64,000 bases of DNA from Tsukamurella sp040611135 (GTDB lineage Bacteria > Actinomycetota > Actinomycetes > Mycobacteriales > Mycobacteriaceae), in the NCBI RefSeq assembly GCF_040611135.1, contig NZ_JBEXNL010000019.1, forward strand, positions 24,389 through 88,388, written 5' to 3'. The notes beneath the pieces were generated by a model, which worked only from the letters and a program-made list of their open reading frames with translations, was not told the DNA's origin and ran no database searches. Positions 33,755-42,317 of the stretch are shown one piece after another. Position 1 is the first letter of the stretch. The number at the start of each line of letters is the position of its first letter. Both the position numbers and the translations under genes were made by a program.

Positions 33755-34147
33755 ATGAATCCTGAGCAGTCGTACCCGCAGAACGGCCTTCCCCAGCAGT
33801 CGTACCCGAACCAGCAGTACCCGCAACAGCCGTACTCGAATCAGCAGTACGTGCAGCAGCCGTACCCGCCGCGGCACTACCCGAATCCACCGCAGGGGCC
33901 CGTGTTCCAGGCGAAGTTCCGCAAGCACACCGGAATGATCATCCTGGCGCAGTGGCAGGACTCGTATGTCACCGGTTCGTACGCCGACGTGCGTGCGGCG
34001 TACCGGGCCGCGCAGACGCACAACTTGCTCGCGGGCTGGTGGGGTCTGATCTCGTTACTGGTCTACAACTGGATCGCCCTCATCGGCAACACGTCCGAGA
34101 TGGGCCGGATCAAGCAGCAGGCGCGGGCCGCCGGACTCGAGGTCTAG
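33755..34147 (+). CDS. Tyr/Gln/Pro-rich membrane protein
   Basis: A 130-aa protein. The first 50 residues are a low-complexity tract of SYPxQQ-type repeats (QQSYPNQQYPQQPY), probably disordered and cytosolic. A folded part follows with one clear hydrophobic segment (LLAGWWGLISLLVYNWIAL) and a charged C-terminal helix. No known function. A second protein of this general design, with a different sequence, lies at 45491-45982. A strong bidirectional terminator follows. Confidence 0.7.
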   Translation: MNPEQSYPQNGLPQQSYPNQQYPQQPYSNQQYVQQPYPPRHYPNPPQGPVFQAKFRKHTGMIILAQWQDSYVTGSYADVRAAYRAAQTHNLLAGWWGLISLLVYNWIALIGNTSEMGRIKQQARAAGLEV

Positions 34148-34165
34148 CGGCCCGCGCCCCGGCGG

Positions 34166-34199
34166 GACGGTGACGCGGAAGGGGAGCCGCGTCACCGTC
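34166..34199. terminator. Bidirectional terminator, perfect 13-bp stem
   Basis: GACGGTGACGCGG and its exact complement are separated by eight bases. The hairpin lies between two convergent stops (34147 and 34206). The stem begins with a near copy of the abundant octamer GACGGTGC. Confidence 0.82.
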
Positions 34200-34205
34200 G
34201 GGTCG

Positions 34206-34424
34206 TCAGTTGGGAACCTCCCAGTCGTATCCGGTGCCGCTGCTCGTCTGGACGCATCGAACAGCGGTGCCCTGTACGTCCGTGGCGTCGCGTCCCTCCT
34301 GGGACGCGCTGCACGAGTGGTACATGTGCACGCCCGAGTCGGCGGAGGCGATGGCGGGGGTGAAGGCGGCGGCGGAGAGGGCGAGGAATCCGGCGGCGGC
34401 GAGGGTCTTTCGGCTGATGTTCAT
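34206..34424 (-). CDS. Small secreted protein with one probable disulfide
   Basis: A 72-aa preprotein. MNISRKTLAAAGFLALSAAA is a typical Sec signal, with likely cleavage after AIASA. The mature peptide is about 45 residues, with two cysteines (YHSCSAS and VRCVQTS) that could form one disulfide. No recognised family; small secreted peptides of this size are common in the genus group. ATG 34424 is clear. Confidence 0.7.
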   Translation of the reverse strand: MNISRKTLAAAGFLALSAAAFTPAIASADSGVHMYHSCSASQEGRDATDVQGTAVRCVQTSSGTGYDWEVPN

Positions 34425-34583
34425 GGTTCGACGATGCGCCGCGAACCTGTCAGTCGGTTGTCAGGCGCATGCGGCTGTGCTGGCAATGTTCGCCCGACGT
34501 TTCCCTGACATCTGCAAGGGCTCTTCTCGCTGGTGGGGGCGTCGATGGACGCCCTCCGGTCGCGCTGGTTCCTCGCTGACCCG

Positions 34584-34612
34584 TTGACAAAAATCGTTCA
34601 CACCCATAGCGT
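34584..34612 (+). promoter_or_regulatory. SigA-type promoter of the small stress-protein cluster
   Basis: TTGACA at 34584-34589 is a perfect -35 box; a 17-base spacer leads to TAGCGT, a TAnnnT -10. The start would fall near 34619, leaving about 38 bases before the ATG at 34657. Confidence 0.65.
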
Positions 34613-34656
34613 GAAATCTGCTCGACATGACATAGATTTTCGGACGGGAGTGAGAG

Positions 34657-34818
34657 ATGACTGAACATCGCGCCACGACAGCGGGCCCGGTCGAGTCGGC
34701 TCCGCCCCTCGTCCTGCATCCGCGTAGCGGGGTCGTGATCGGCGTCCTGCTCGTGCTCACCCTGGGGCTGATGCTCGTGCTCCTGATCGTGGGCATGCCG
34801 GGCGCGCCGGTCGGCTGA
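34657..34818 (+). CDS. 53-aa single-pass membrane protein
   Basis: Starts at ATG 34657 after GGGAGTGAGAG. The first 25 residues are polar (MTEHRATTAGPVESAPP); one hydrophobic segment follows (VVIGVLLVLTLGLMLVLLIVG) and a short polar end. Too short for most gene callers, but it has a promoter, a ribosome site and direct linkage to csbD (43 bases). Function unknown. Confidence 0.65.
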   Translation: MTEHRATTAGPVESAPPLVLHPRSGVVIGVLLVLTLGLMLVLLIVGMPGAPVG

Positions 34819-34861
34819 CCGTCGAGCATTCGCAACGGACGACCTATCGAAGGAGACACCC

Positions 34862-35071
34862 ATGAGCTTCAGCGATGACGCCAAGAACAAGGCACAGGAC
34901 ATCAAGGGACGGGCCAAGGAGGCTGCGGGCTCAGCGCTCGACGACCAGGACCTCAAGAACGAGGGCCGCGGCGACCAGGCCGAGGCGTCGGTGAAGGACA
35001 AGATCGCCGGCGTCGCCGACAAGGTCAAGGAGGGTGTCGACGAGGTGAAGGACAAGCTCTCCGGCAACTGA
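34862..35071 (+). CDS. CsbD family stress protein
   Basis: A 69-aa, highly charged, Lys/Asp/Glu-rich protein. NKAQDIKGRAKEAAGSALDD and the later repeated KDKIAGVADKVKEG helices are the CsbD pattern, a small general-stress protein whose biochemical role is not established. A very good AAGGAG ribosome site precedes ATG 34862. Placed between two membrane-protein genes in one apparent operon. Confidence 0.88.
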   Translation: MSFSDDAKNKAQDIKGRAKEAAGSALDDQDLKNEGRGDQAEASVKDKIAGVADKVKEGVDEVKDKLSGN

Positions 35072-35106
35072 CCGCGGCCCGTGCACCACGACGATGGGAG
35101 TTGGAC

Positions 35107-35982
35107 ATGATTCGACGGATCGCACGACCCCTGCTCGGGTCCGTGTTCGTCTACACCGGGTACACCGGCCTGACGAGCGATCCGGGGCGCAAGGCGGACA
35201 CCGTCGCGCCGCTGGTCGACAAGGCCGTGGAAGCCCTGCCGGACTCGGCGGCCGTTCCCGCGAGCGCGCGGACCTGGCTGCGGATCAACTCGGGCGTCCA
35301 GCTCGGTGGCGGGCTTCTGCTCGCCACCGGTCGCGCTCCCCGCGCGGCGTCGCTGGCCCTTGCGGGCACGCTGGTGCCCGCAACGGTCGTCGACCATCCG
35401 TTCTGGCAGCAGAGCGACCCCGACGTGCGGCGCGAGCAGCAGTTGCACTTCGTCAAGAACCTCTCGTTGCTGGGCGGACTGCTCATCGCGGGTTTCGACA
35501 CGGAGGGCAAGCCCGGTATGACGTGGCGTGCCCGCCGCGCGGCTCGGCACGCTTCGGAGCGGGTGTCGGAGACGGTCTCCGCGATCGCGCCGCACGGAAC
35601 GAAACACGACGACGGGAACACCTGGCGCGACCGCGCGCACGTCGCACAGGAGTACGGCGAGCACGCGATCGAGCGGGCCAAGCCCGCGATCTCGGACGCG
35701 GTGGAGCGGGCCAGGCCGGCGATCTCCGACGCGGTCGACAAGGCCAAGCCTGCGATCACGGGCGCGGTGGATCGTGCTCGACCCGTTCTCGCCGACGCGG
35801 CGGACACGGCGTCGGACCTGCTCAGTGCTGCGGGCGAGCGGTTGCACACGCTGCGTGACGAGGCGTCCGACGAGGCCACGACGGCGGCACGGAGCGCCCG
35901 CCGGGCGGCGCCGGTCATCGTCGACCGTGCTCGAGCGCTCAAGGACGCCGCTGGTGCGGAACGCAGGCGTGCGATCGCGTAG
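35107..35982 (+). CDS. DoxX family membrane protein with repeated amphipathic tail
   Basis: A 291-aa protein. The N-terminal 130 residues match DoxX (RRIARPLLGSVFVYTGYTGL, NSGVQLGGGLLLATG, LHFVKNLSLLGGLLIAGFD), a four-helix membrane protein linked to redox functions. The remaining 150 residues are unusual: four tandem 11-residue units from residue 189 (ERAKPAISDAV, ERARPAISDAV, DKAKPAITGAV, DRARPVLADAA), then a long charged helix with apolipoprotein-like periodicity. ATG 35107 has GGGAG six bases upstream. Confidence 0.85.
   Translation: MIRRIARPLLGSVFVYTGYTGLTSDPGRKADTVAPLVDKAVEALPDSAAVPASARTWLRINSGVQLGGGLLLATGRAPRAASLALAGTLVPATVVDHPFWQQSDPDVRREQQLHFVKNLSLLGGLLIAGFDTEGKPGMTWRARRAARHASERVSETVSAIAPHGTKHDDGNTWRDRAHVAQEYGEHAIERAKPAISDAVERARPAISDAVDKAKPAITGAVDRARPVLADAADTASDLLSAAGERLHTLRDEASDEATTAARSARRAAPVIVDRARALKDAAGAERRRAIA
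35671..35802 (+). repeat. Four tandem 33-bp units in the DoxX-type gene
   Basis: Units 35671-35703, 35704-35736, 35737-35769 and 35770-35802, each encoding an 11-residue amphipathic module with an [ED][RK]A[KR]P core. Identity declines from first to last, as expected for older tandem duplication. Confidence 0.8.
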
Positions 35983-36037
35983 TGTGAGGTGCCCGGCCTG
36001 ATTCGGTCGGGGTAGGGCTACATGAATAGAGGTGCCC

Positions 36038-36379
36038 GTGCCCCGCAGGCCAGAGTTCACCGGGCGCTACGCGGACGCCCTGCACGCCCTTGAGGCGTCC
36101 ACCGAGCGCCTTGCCCGGGCGGAGAACATCGGCGGGCAGTACGCCCTGCGTGTTGATTTCGAGCTCGGCCGCTACTTGCTCGCCACCAACACCGACGAGG
36201 TCGTCGGGCTCGCGGACGAGGACGCGGGCGCGCCGTGGCGGGTCCGGTTCTTCGACGGTGCGCTGACCGATGGTCCGTCGACCCTGGTGGCGGACAGGTC
36301 CGCGGCGTGGCTGATCGACGCCTACGACGCCGCGGCCGCGGACCTCCCACCCCTGGTGGAGCACCTGCCGCACAGCTGA
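36038..36379 (+). CDS. Conserved hypothetical protein
   Basis: About 113 aa, no recognised domain. Mixed alpha/beta composition with ENIGGQYALRVDFELGRYLLATN and WRVRFFDGALT; no signal peptide or membrane segment. AGAGG lies five bases before GTG 36038; GTG 36032 is an alternative that adds two residues. It resembles no family I can name. It precedes the MerR gene by about 140 bases. Confidence 0.6.
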   Translation: MPRRPEFTGRYADALHALEASTERLARAENIGGQYALRVDFELGRYLLATNTDEVVGLADEDAGAPWRVRFFDGALTDGPSTLVADRSAAWLIDAYDAAAADLPPLVEHLPHS

Positions 36380-36522
36380 TCCGGCCCGCGCGCATCGGGT
36401 CGGATCAGCGGGTGGTCCGGCACGGACCGGTCGCGGGGATCTACAGTGTGGGGAGCAGATTTTCGCTCCCGCGTGGCGCACCGTCGACGATGCGGCGCGG
36501 AAGGGCCCGAAGGAGGAGTGCG

Positions 36523-36825
36523 ATGACGGACTCGCATCGCGTGCGCTCCGACCTCGGCGTGTACAGCATCTCCGTTGCGTCGGAGCTGTCGGAGGTGGGC
36601 CTGCAGACGCTCCGGCTCTACGAACGGCGCAACCTCATCCGGCCGCACCGCACTGCGGGCGGCACGCGCCGCTACAGCGAGAACGACATCGCACGGATCC
36701 GGCGGATCACCGAGCTCGTCGCGACGGGTATCAACCTGCCCGGCGTCGACCGGATCCTCAGCCTCGAGGACGAGTGCGCGGACCTGCGGGCGCAGCTCGA
36801 GTCCTGCCGCGCGGGAGCCGAATAG
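36523..36825 (+). CDS. MerR family regulator, HspR-like
   Basis: A 100-aa DNA-binding protein. VYSISVASELSEVGLQTLRLYERRNLIRPHRTAGGTRRYSENDIARI is a MerR helix-turn-helix with the spacing of HspR-type heat-shock repressors, and a short coiled coil ends the protein (LEDECADLRAQLESC). There is no effector domain, also as in HspR. AAGGAGGAG precedes ATG 36523. No HAIR-type operator was seen nearby and no dnaK or clpB operon is adjacent, so the target is unknown. Confidence 0.82.
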   Translation: MTDSHRVRSDLGVYSISVASELSEVGLQTLRLYERRNLIRPHRTAGGTRRYSENDIARIRRITELVATGINLPGVDRILSLEDECADLRAQLESCRAGAE

Positions 36826-36829
36826 CCTG

Positions 36830-37558
36830 CTACGGTTGGACGTTCACCGAGTACGCCGCCGCGGCGTCGCGGACGTCGAGCACGTACTTGCGGGATTGGT
36901 TGTAGACCATGACGGCCTTCTCCCACCCCGCCGCGGTGGTGAGGTCCTTTCCGGACACGCACAGGTACCGCGCGGCGGTCATCGAGGCGTCGTCGATGTT
37001 GTCGGGATCGGCCTTGCCGTCCCCGTTCGCGTCCACGCCGTACCGCGCCCAGGTCTCGGGAATGAACTGGAAGGGCCCCATCGCCGCGTCGTACTTCGCG
37101 TTCGGGCGGTGCGGATCGGTGCCGGTCGCCAGGATCTCCTGGTTGCCGTTCGTGCCGTCCAGCGGAACGCCGCGGATGGGTGGGGAGACCTGGCCGTTCG
37201 CCGCGACGGTGGCCCCGTGGTAGGTCCCGTGCTTGCTCTCGATGAACGCGATCCCGGCGAGCGTGGTCCAGGTGATGCCGCACTCGGGCGTGCGCTGGCG
37301 CAGTGCCTCGGCGGCGTTGCCGTAGGCCTCGAGGGAGATCACGGGGATCCCGGTGGCCACGCTGATCGGGGTGGCCCAGTCACGGAGGAGCTCGGCGGTG
37401 CGGCCCGGGCCGTTCACGTTGATCAGGGGCACCGGCGCGCCGGCCCCGGGCGGGATGCCCTGCGGGATCTCGGGGCGCGGGGAGATCACGCCGCAGGCGG
37501 CGAGCACCGTCGACGCGACGCCGACGACGAGCGCCGCACGCATGCGGGAACTGATCAT
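36830..37558 (-). CDS. lpqU: Lipoprotein lytic transglycosylase, LpqU-like
   Basis: A 242-aa protein. The signal peptide ends in VLAAC, giving a lipidated Cys22. The SLT_2-type domain follows: GIAFIESKHGTYHGAT with the catalytic Glu, GPFQFIPETWARYGVDANGDG and a C-terminal VYNQSRKYV helix. It cuts peptidoglycan from the outer face of the membrane. In M. tuberculosis lpqU lies between mazG and eno; here mazG is its neighbour but eno is 27 kb away. The stop is four bases from the MerR stop. Confidence 0.88.
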   Translation of the reverse strand: MISSRMRAALVVGVASTVLAACGVISPRPEIPQGIPPGAGAPVPLINVNGPGRTAELLRDWATPISVATGIPVISLEAYGNAAEALRQRTPECGITWTTLAGIAFIESKHGTYHGATVAANGQVSPPIRGVPLDGTNGNQEILATGTDPHRPNAKYDAAMGPFQFIPETWARYGVDANGDGKADPDNIDDASMTAARYLCVSGKDLTTAAGWEKAVMVYNQSRKYVLDVRDAAAAYSVNVQP

Positions 37559-37603
37559 GGAAGGCTGTGAACTCTCTTCGACTGCGGAAAATCGGACGCG
37601 TGG

Positions 37604-38584
37604 TCAACGCCCGGTTCGCGCCTCGGGGTTCCCGACGTGATCGTCGTCCCAGGCGGCGACCCATGATTCTACCCCGCCCGCGGCCATCGCAGTCTCGGCT
37701 GCGCGGACCCGGTCCATGAACGCGAGCACGCGCTGCCGGTAGTCCAGTTCGAAGGCCGCGTCCGGCCGCTCGGGGTCGACGGTGACCGTGCGCACGTCCT
37801 CGGGGACCAGTTCGGCGGGGAAGCCGACGGTGCGCAGCCGCTCGAAGACCTTCGCGACCAGTGCCAACGCGGGCTGGCTCAGCGAGATCGAGTCGAGCAC
37901 GGAGCCCCGCTCGCCGCGCTCCAGCCGCTTCTGGCGTTCCCAGTTCTCGGCCTGCGTCGCGACGTCGACCGCGGCACCGTCGGCGAGGTGCGGCGTGCGC
38001 CTGCGCACCTTGGCGGCCAGGGTGCGGGCCACGTCGTCGATGCCGAAGGGATGCGCACCGTCCTCGGCGATCCGGGCGTGGAAGACCACCTGCAGCAGCA
38101 GGTCGCCGAGCTCGCTGCGCAGCTCCGCGGCAGCCCGCGCCGCGGCCTCTTCGTCGGCCTCGGCCTCGGAATCGTCGAGCGCGGCGACGGCGTCCGCCAC
38201 CTCGTAGGTCTCCTCCACGAGGTAGCGCAGCAGGCCGGCATGGGTCTGCTCGGACTCCCAGGGCCCCTCGCGCCGCAGCCGGTCGATCAGCGCGACGGTG
38301 TCGAGCACTGCCAGCCCTGCAGGCTCCGGCGCCGCGATCACGTCGGCGCCCGCCGCCCGGAGCGCGATCGCGGCGGGGTGCCCGGAGTCGGAGGTGAGCA
38401 CCGTGGCCCCCGGCGGAACGTCCGCGCCGAGCACGGGGTGCCCGTCGGGCAGGTGCCACGCGAGCCTGACGGGCAGCTCCTCCGTGTAGTGCACGGGCCC
38501 GGTCAGCCGGTCGAGCGCCGCCACCGGCAGCAGGGTGGGCAGCGCGGGGTTCACCACGACGACGGTGCCGCGCCCGCCGCTCAT
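37604..38584 (-). CDS. mazG: MazG-type nucleoside triphosphate pyrophosphohydrolase
   Basis: A 326-aa protein. The MazG domain is in the second half, with LVEETYEVADAV (EExxE metal motif), LRSELGDLLLQVVFHARI and WERQKRLER. The first 100 residues are an actinobacterial extension, as in the M. tuberculosis enzyme, which degrades damaged NTPs. ATG 38584 overlaps the mfd stop (ATGA). The order mfd-mazG-lpqU is conserved with mycobacteria. Confidence 0.92.
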   Translation of the reverse strand: MSGGRGTVVVVNPALPTLLPVAALDRLTGPVHYTEELPVRLAWHLPDGHPVLGADVPPGATVLTSDSGHPAAIALRAAGADVIAAPEPAGLAVLDTVALIDRLRREGPWESEQTHAGLLRYLVEETYEVADAVAALDDSEAEADEEAAARAAAELRSELGDLLLQVVFHARIAEDGAHPFGIDDVARTLAAKVRRRTPHLADGAAVDVATQAENWERQKRLERGERGSVLDSISLSQPALALVAKVFERLRTVGFPAELVPEDVRTVTVDPERPDAAFELDYRQRVLAFMDRVRAAETAMAAGGVESWVAAWDDDHVGNPEARTGR

Positions 38585-41500
38585 ACCGGGGCCCCGGACG
38601 TCGCCTCGACGCGCGGCGGCTGGTCGAGCCGCCAGTAGCCGGCTCCCTTGCCCGCCATCGCGGCGAGGAAGTCGGCGACGGCCTGGAGGACCTCGATGTC
38701 ACGCACCCGGTCGCTGCCCACGCCGCCACCGCCGACGCGCGGCAGCGGGAAGGTGACGGTGCGCGTCGCGGCGCGGTAGGACCCGCCGGGGTAGAGGCGC
38801 TTCAGGCGCATCTGCTGCGAGTCGAGCAGTTCCATCGGGGAGACGCGCAGGTTGGTGCCGGTCACGATGATCTCGGTGACGCCGGCGGCGCGCGCCAGCG
38901 ATCGCAGGCGGGCGATCGCGGCGAGCCTGTCCACCTCGACGGGCGGCGGGCCGTAGCGGTCGGTGAGCTCGGTGAGCACCTCGGCGACGGCCGCATCGTC
39001 GTGCGCCGCAGCCAGTTTGCGGTAGGCCTCGAGGCGGAGCCGGTCGCTGGTGACGTAGTCGGGCGGGATGTGCGCGTCCACCGGCAGGTCGATACGCACC
39101 TCCTTCTGCTCCTCCTCGATGACGATGGGCTTACCGTCCGCCGCGGCGCGATAGGCCTCCACGGCCTCGCCGACGAGCCGCACGTACAGGTCGAAGCCGA
39201 CCCCGGCGACGTGGCCGGACTGCTCGGCGCCCAACACGTTTCCGGCGCCGCGGATCTCGAGGTCCTTCATCGCCACCGCCATGCCCGCACCGAGGTCGTT
39301 GTTCTGCGCGATGGTCGCGAGGCGGTCGTACGCGGTCTCGGTGAGCGGCTTCTCCGACGGGTAGAGGAAGTAGGCGTAGCCGCGCTCGCGGGAGCGGCCC
39401 ACCCGCCCGCGGAGCTGATGCAGTTGGGAGAGGCCGAGATTCTCGGCGCGCTCCACGATGAGCGTGTTCGCGTTCGAGATGTCCAGGCCCGTCTCGACGA
39501 TCGTGGTGCACACCAGCACGTCGAACTCGCGGTTCCAGAACCCCTGCACGGTGCTCTCGAGAGCCTCCTCGCCCATCTGGCCGTGCGCGACCACGACGCG
39601 CGCCTCGGGGACCATGTCGCGGATGTGCTTGGCGGCGCGGTCGATCGAGCTGACCCGGTTGTGCACGTAGAACACCTGGCCGTCGCGCAGCAGCTCGCGC
39701 CGGATCGCCGCAGCCACCTGCTTGTCGTCGTACGCGCCCACGTAGGTCAGCACCGGATGGCGCTCCTCGGGCGGGGTGAGGATCGTCGACATCTCGCGGA
39801 TGCCGGCCATGCTCATCTCCAGCGTGCGGGGGATCGGCGTGGCGCTCATCGTGAGCACATCGACGTTGGTGCGCAGCGCCTTGATGTGCTCCTTGTGCTC
39901 GACGCCGAAGCGCTGCTCCTCGTCGACCACCACGAGCCCCAGGTCCTTCCACCGCACGCCGGTCTGCAGCAGCCGGTGCGTGCCCACCACCACGTCGACG
40001 CTGCCATCGGCGAGGCCCTCCAGCACGGCACGCGTCTCGAGCTTGTCGGTGAACCGGGACAGGCCCTTCACGGTGACGGGGAAGCCCTGCATCCGCTCCT
40101 CGAAGGTCTTCAGGTGCTGCTGCGCGAGCAGGGTGGTCGGCACCAGCACCGCGACCTGCTTGCCGTCCTGCACGGCCTTGAAGGCGGCGCGGACGGCGAT
40201 CTCGGTCTTGCCGTACCCGACGTCGCCGATGACGACGCGGTCCATCGGGACGGCCTTCTCCATGTCGGCCTTCACGTCGCTGATCACCGTCATCTGGTCG
40301 ACGGTCTCGGTGAACGGGAAGGCGTCCTCCATCTCCCGCTGCCACGGGGAGTCGGGCGCGAAGGCGTGGCCGGGCGCGGCGTTGCGGGCCGCGTAGAGCT
40401 GCACCAGCTCGCCCGCGATCTCGCGGACGGCCTTGCGCGCCTTACGCTTGGTGTTCTGCCAATCACTGCCGCCCATCTTCGACAGCGCCGGCATCTCGCC
40501 GCCCACGTAGCGGGAGAGCTGATCCAGCGATTCCATCGGGACGAACAGCTTGTCGCCCGGCTGGCCGCGCTTGCCCGGGGCGTACTCGATCACCAGGTAC
40601 TCGCGCCGGGCGCCCGCGACGGTGCGCTCGATCATCTCGACGAACTTGCCGATGCCGTGCTCGTCGTGCACCACGAGGTCGCCCGCGGTGAGGGCCAGCG
40701 GGTCGACCTGGTTACGTCGCTTGGCCGGCAGCCGCCGTCCGTCGCCGACGCCGGCCACCCGGTTGCCGGTGAGGTCGGGCTCGGCGAGCAGGACGAGCTT
40801 CTTCGAAGGGATGGTCAGTCCGGTCTGCAGGCTGCCGCGCAGTACGCCGACGGTGCCGGCCGTCGGCGCGGCGCCCGCGTCGAGTTCGGTCGCCGGGACC
40901 TCCGCGTCGCGGAGGCGCTCGAGGATGCGGGTACGGGTTCCCTGGCCGGCCACCACGATCACGCCGCTGCCGCCGGACGCCGCGTGCGCACGCAGCGTGG
41001 CGAACAGCTTCTCCGCCTCCGCCTCGGACCCCCGTGGCGCGGGCGCGTGTTCGGCGCGAACGATCAGGTGGTCGTCGTCGGTCTCGGGACCGGCGGCCAG
41101 TGGGGAGACCGTCCACCAGGGCACGCCCCGTGCGGCGGCCGACTCCCGCACCTCGTCGAGGTCGCGATAGGCGCTGGCGCCCAGGTTCATTCCGCTCGGG
41201 TCCAGCGGCGCGGCCGAGCCGAGCGCGGCCGCGGTCCAGGAGGCCTCGAGGAACTCCTGCCCGGTGCGGCCGAGATCCGCGGCGCGGGTGCGGATCTTCT
41301 CCGGATCCAGGAGCAGGGTGTGCGCGTCGGCGGGCAGCACGTCGGTGAGCAGCTGCAGCTCGCCGGGGATGAGGGCGGGGATCAGGGCCTCCATGCCCTC
41401 GACGGGAATGCCCTGGGACAGCTTCTCGAGCATCTCCACGAGCGCCGCGTCGGCGGCGTGCTCCGCCTTGAGCTCCGCTGCCCGGTCGCGGACCTCGGCG

Positions 41501-42237
41501 GTGAGCAGCAGCTCGCGGCACGGGTAGACGTGCACGGTGCCGACCTCGATCTCGGGCTGCGAACGCTGATCCGCCACGGAGAAGGCGCGCAGGTCGGTGA
41601 TCTCGTCGCCCCAGAATTCCACGCGCACGGGCAGATCGGTGGTCGTGGGGAAGACGTCCAGGATGCCGCCGCGCACGGCGAACTCGCCGCGCTTGCCCAC
41701 CATGTCGACCCGCGTGTACGCCAGTTCGACCAATGTCTCGATGAGCTCGTCGAAGTCGTGCTCGACACCCTCCCGCAACGTGATCGACGGTGCGTCGCCC
41801 AGCCGCGGCGCCATCGGCTGCACCAGCGAGCGGACCGTCGCCACCACCGCGCGCAGCGGCTCGCCGTACTGCGCGTCGTCGGGATGCGCCAGGCGGCGCA
41901 GCACCTGCAGCCGCCGCCCGACGGTGTCTGCGCCGGGGGAGAGCCGCTCGTGCGGCAGCGTCTCCCAGCTGGGGAACTGGGCCACGGCACCGTCGGACAG
42001 CATCTCGCGGAGCTCGGAGGTCAGGTCGTCCGCCTCGCGCCCGGTGGCGGTGACGACGAGGACGGGCGCGCGGTCGGCGAGCGCGGAGACGAGGAAGGGG
42101 CGCGCACCGTCGACCGCGGTGACGGTGAGGTTCGGCCGGCCGGCCGCGGCGGCGAAGGCGGCGATGTCAGGGTCGGCGGCGACCGCCCTGGTCAGTCCGA
42201 AGAGAGCTGGGACATGCGTGGGGGCGGCGTTGGACAC
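38581..42237 (-). CDS. mfd: Transcription-repair coupling factor
   Basis: A 1218-aa DNA translocase that removes stalled RNA polymerase and recruits UvrA. In order: UvrB-like N-terminal domains (PSWETLPHERLSPG), RNA-polymerase-interaction CarD-like domain (GDLVVHDEHGIGKF), RecG-like helicase with Walker A GDVGYGKTEIA and DEEQRFGVEHKE, motif VI QLRGRVGRSRERGYAYF, and the C-terminal TRCF domain. GTG 42237 is the start. TAGACT (a TAnnnT -10) ends six bases before it, so the transcript may be leaderless. Confidence 0.97.
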   Translation of the reverse strand: MSNAAPTHVPALFGLTRAVAADPDIAAFAAAAGRPNLTVTAVDGARPFLVSALADRAPVLVVTATGREADDLTSELREMLSDGAVAQFPSWETLPHERLSPGADTVGRRLQVLRRLAHPDDAQYGEPLRAVVATVRSLVQPMAPRLGDAPSITLREGVEHDFDELIETLVELAYTRVDMVGKRGEFAVRGGILDVFPTTTDLPVRVEFWGDEITDLRAFSVADQRSQPEIEVGTVHVYPCRELLLTAEVRDRAAELKAEHAADAALVEMLEKLSQGIPVEGMEALIPALIPGELQLLTDVLPADAHTLLLDPEKIRTRAADLGRTGQEFLEASWTAAALGSAAPLDPSGMNLGASAYRDLDEVRESAAARGVPWWTVSPLAAGPETDDDHLIVRAEHAPAPRGSEAEAEKLFATLRAHAASGGSGVIVVAGQGTRTRILERLRDAEVPATELDAGAAPTAGTVGVLRGSLQTGLTIPSKKLVLLAEPDLTGNRVAGVGDGRRLPAKRRNQVDPLALTAGDLVVHDEHGIGKFVEMIERTVAGARREYLVIEYAPGKRGQPGDKLFVPMESLDQLSRYVGGEMPALSKMGGSDWQNTKRKARKAVREIAGELVQLYAARNAAPGHAFAPDSPWQREMEDAFPFTETVDQMTVISDVKADMEKAVPMDRVVIGDVGYGKTEIAVRAAFKAVQDGKQVAVLVPTTLLAQQHLKTFEERMQGFPVTVKGLSRFTDKLETRAVLEGLADGSVDVVVGTHRLLQTGVRWKDLGLVVVDEEQRFGVEHKEHIKALRTNVDVLTMSATPIPRTLEMSMAGIREMSTILTPPEERHPVLTYVGAYDDKQVAAAIRRELLRDGQVFYVHNRVSSIDRAAKHIRDMVPEARVVVAHGQMGEEALESTVQGFWNREFDVLVCTTIVETGLDISNANTLIVERAENLGLSQLHQLRGRVGRSRERGYAYFLYPSEKPLTETAYDRLATIAQNNDLGAGMAVAMKDLEIRGAGNVLGAEQSGHVAGVGFDLYVRLVGEAVEAYRAAADGKPIVIEEEQKEVRIDLPVDAHIPPDYVTSDRLRLEAYRKLAAAHDDAAVAEVLTELTDRYGPPPVEVDRLAAIARLRSLARAAGVTEIIVTGTNLRVSPMELLDSQQMRLKRLYPGGSYRAATRTVTFPLPRVGGGGVGSDRVRDIEVLQAVADFLAAMAGKGAGYWRLDQPPRVEATSGAPV

Positions 42238-42279
42238 CCGACCAGTCTATGGGCGGGGTCCGACATCCCGACCCGGGCC

Positions 42280-42309
42280 TTGACGGGTGATGTGGGTCAC
42301 CTTTATGTT
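42280..42309 (+). promoter_or_regulatory. Promoter of the lipase gene, probably leaderless
   Basis: TTGACG (42280-42285), an 18-base spacer and TATGTT (42304-42309). The ATG at 42318 lies eight bases beyond the -10 box, so transcription should begin at or next to the start codon. No ribosome site is present. Confidence 0.55.
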
Positions 42310-42317
42310 TCCTGAGT

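Noticed and set aside
39001..42315. 1104-codon plus-strand frame opposite mfd
   Set aside because: No recognisable domains and the mfd reading is certain.
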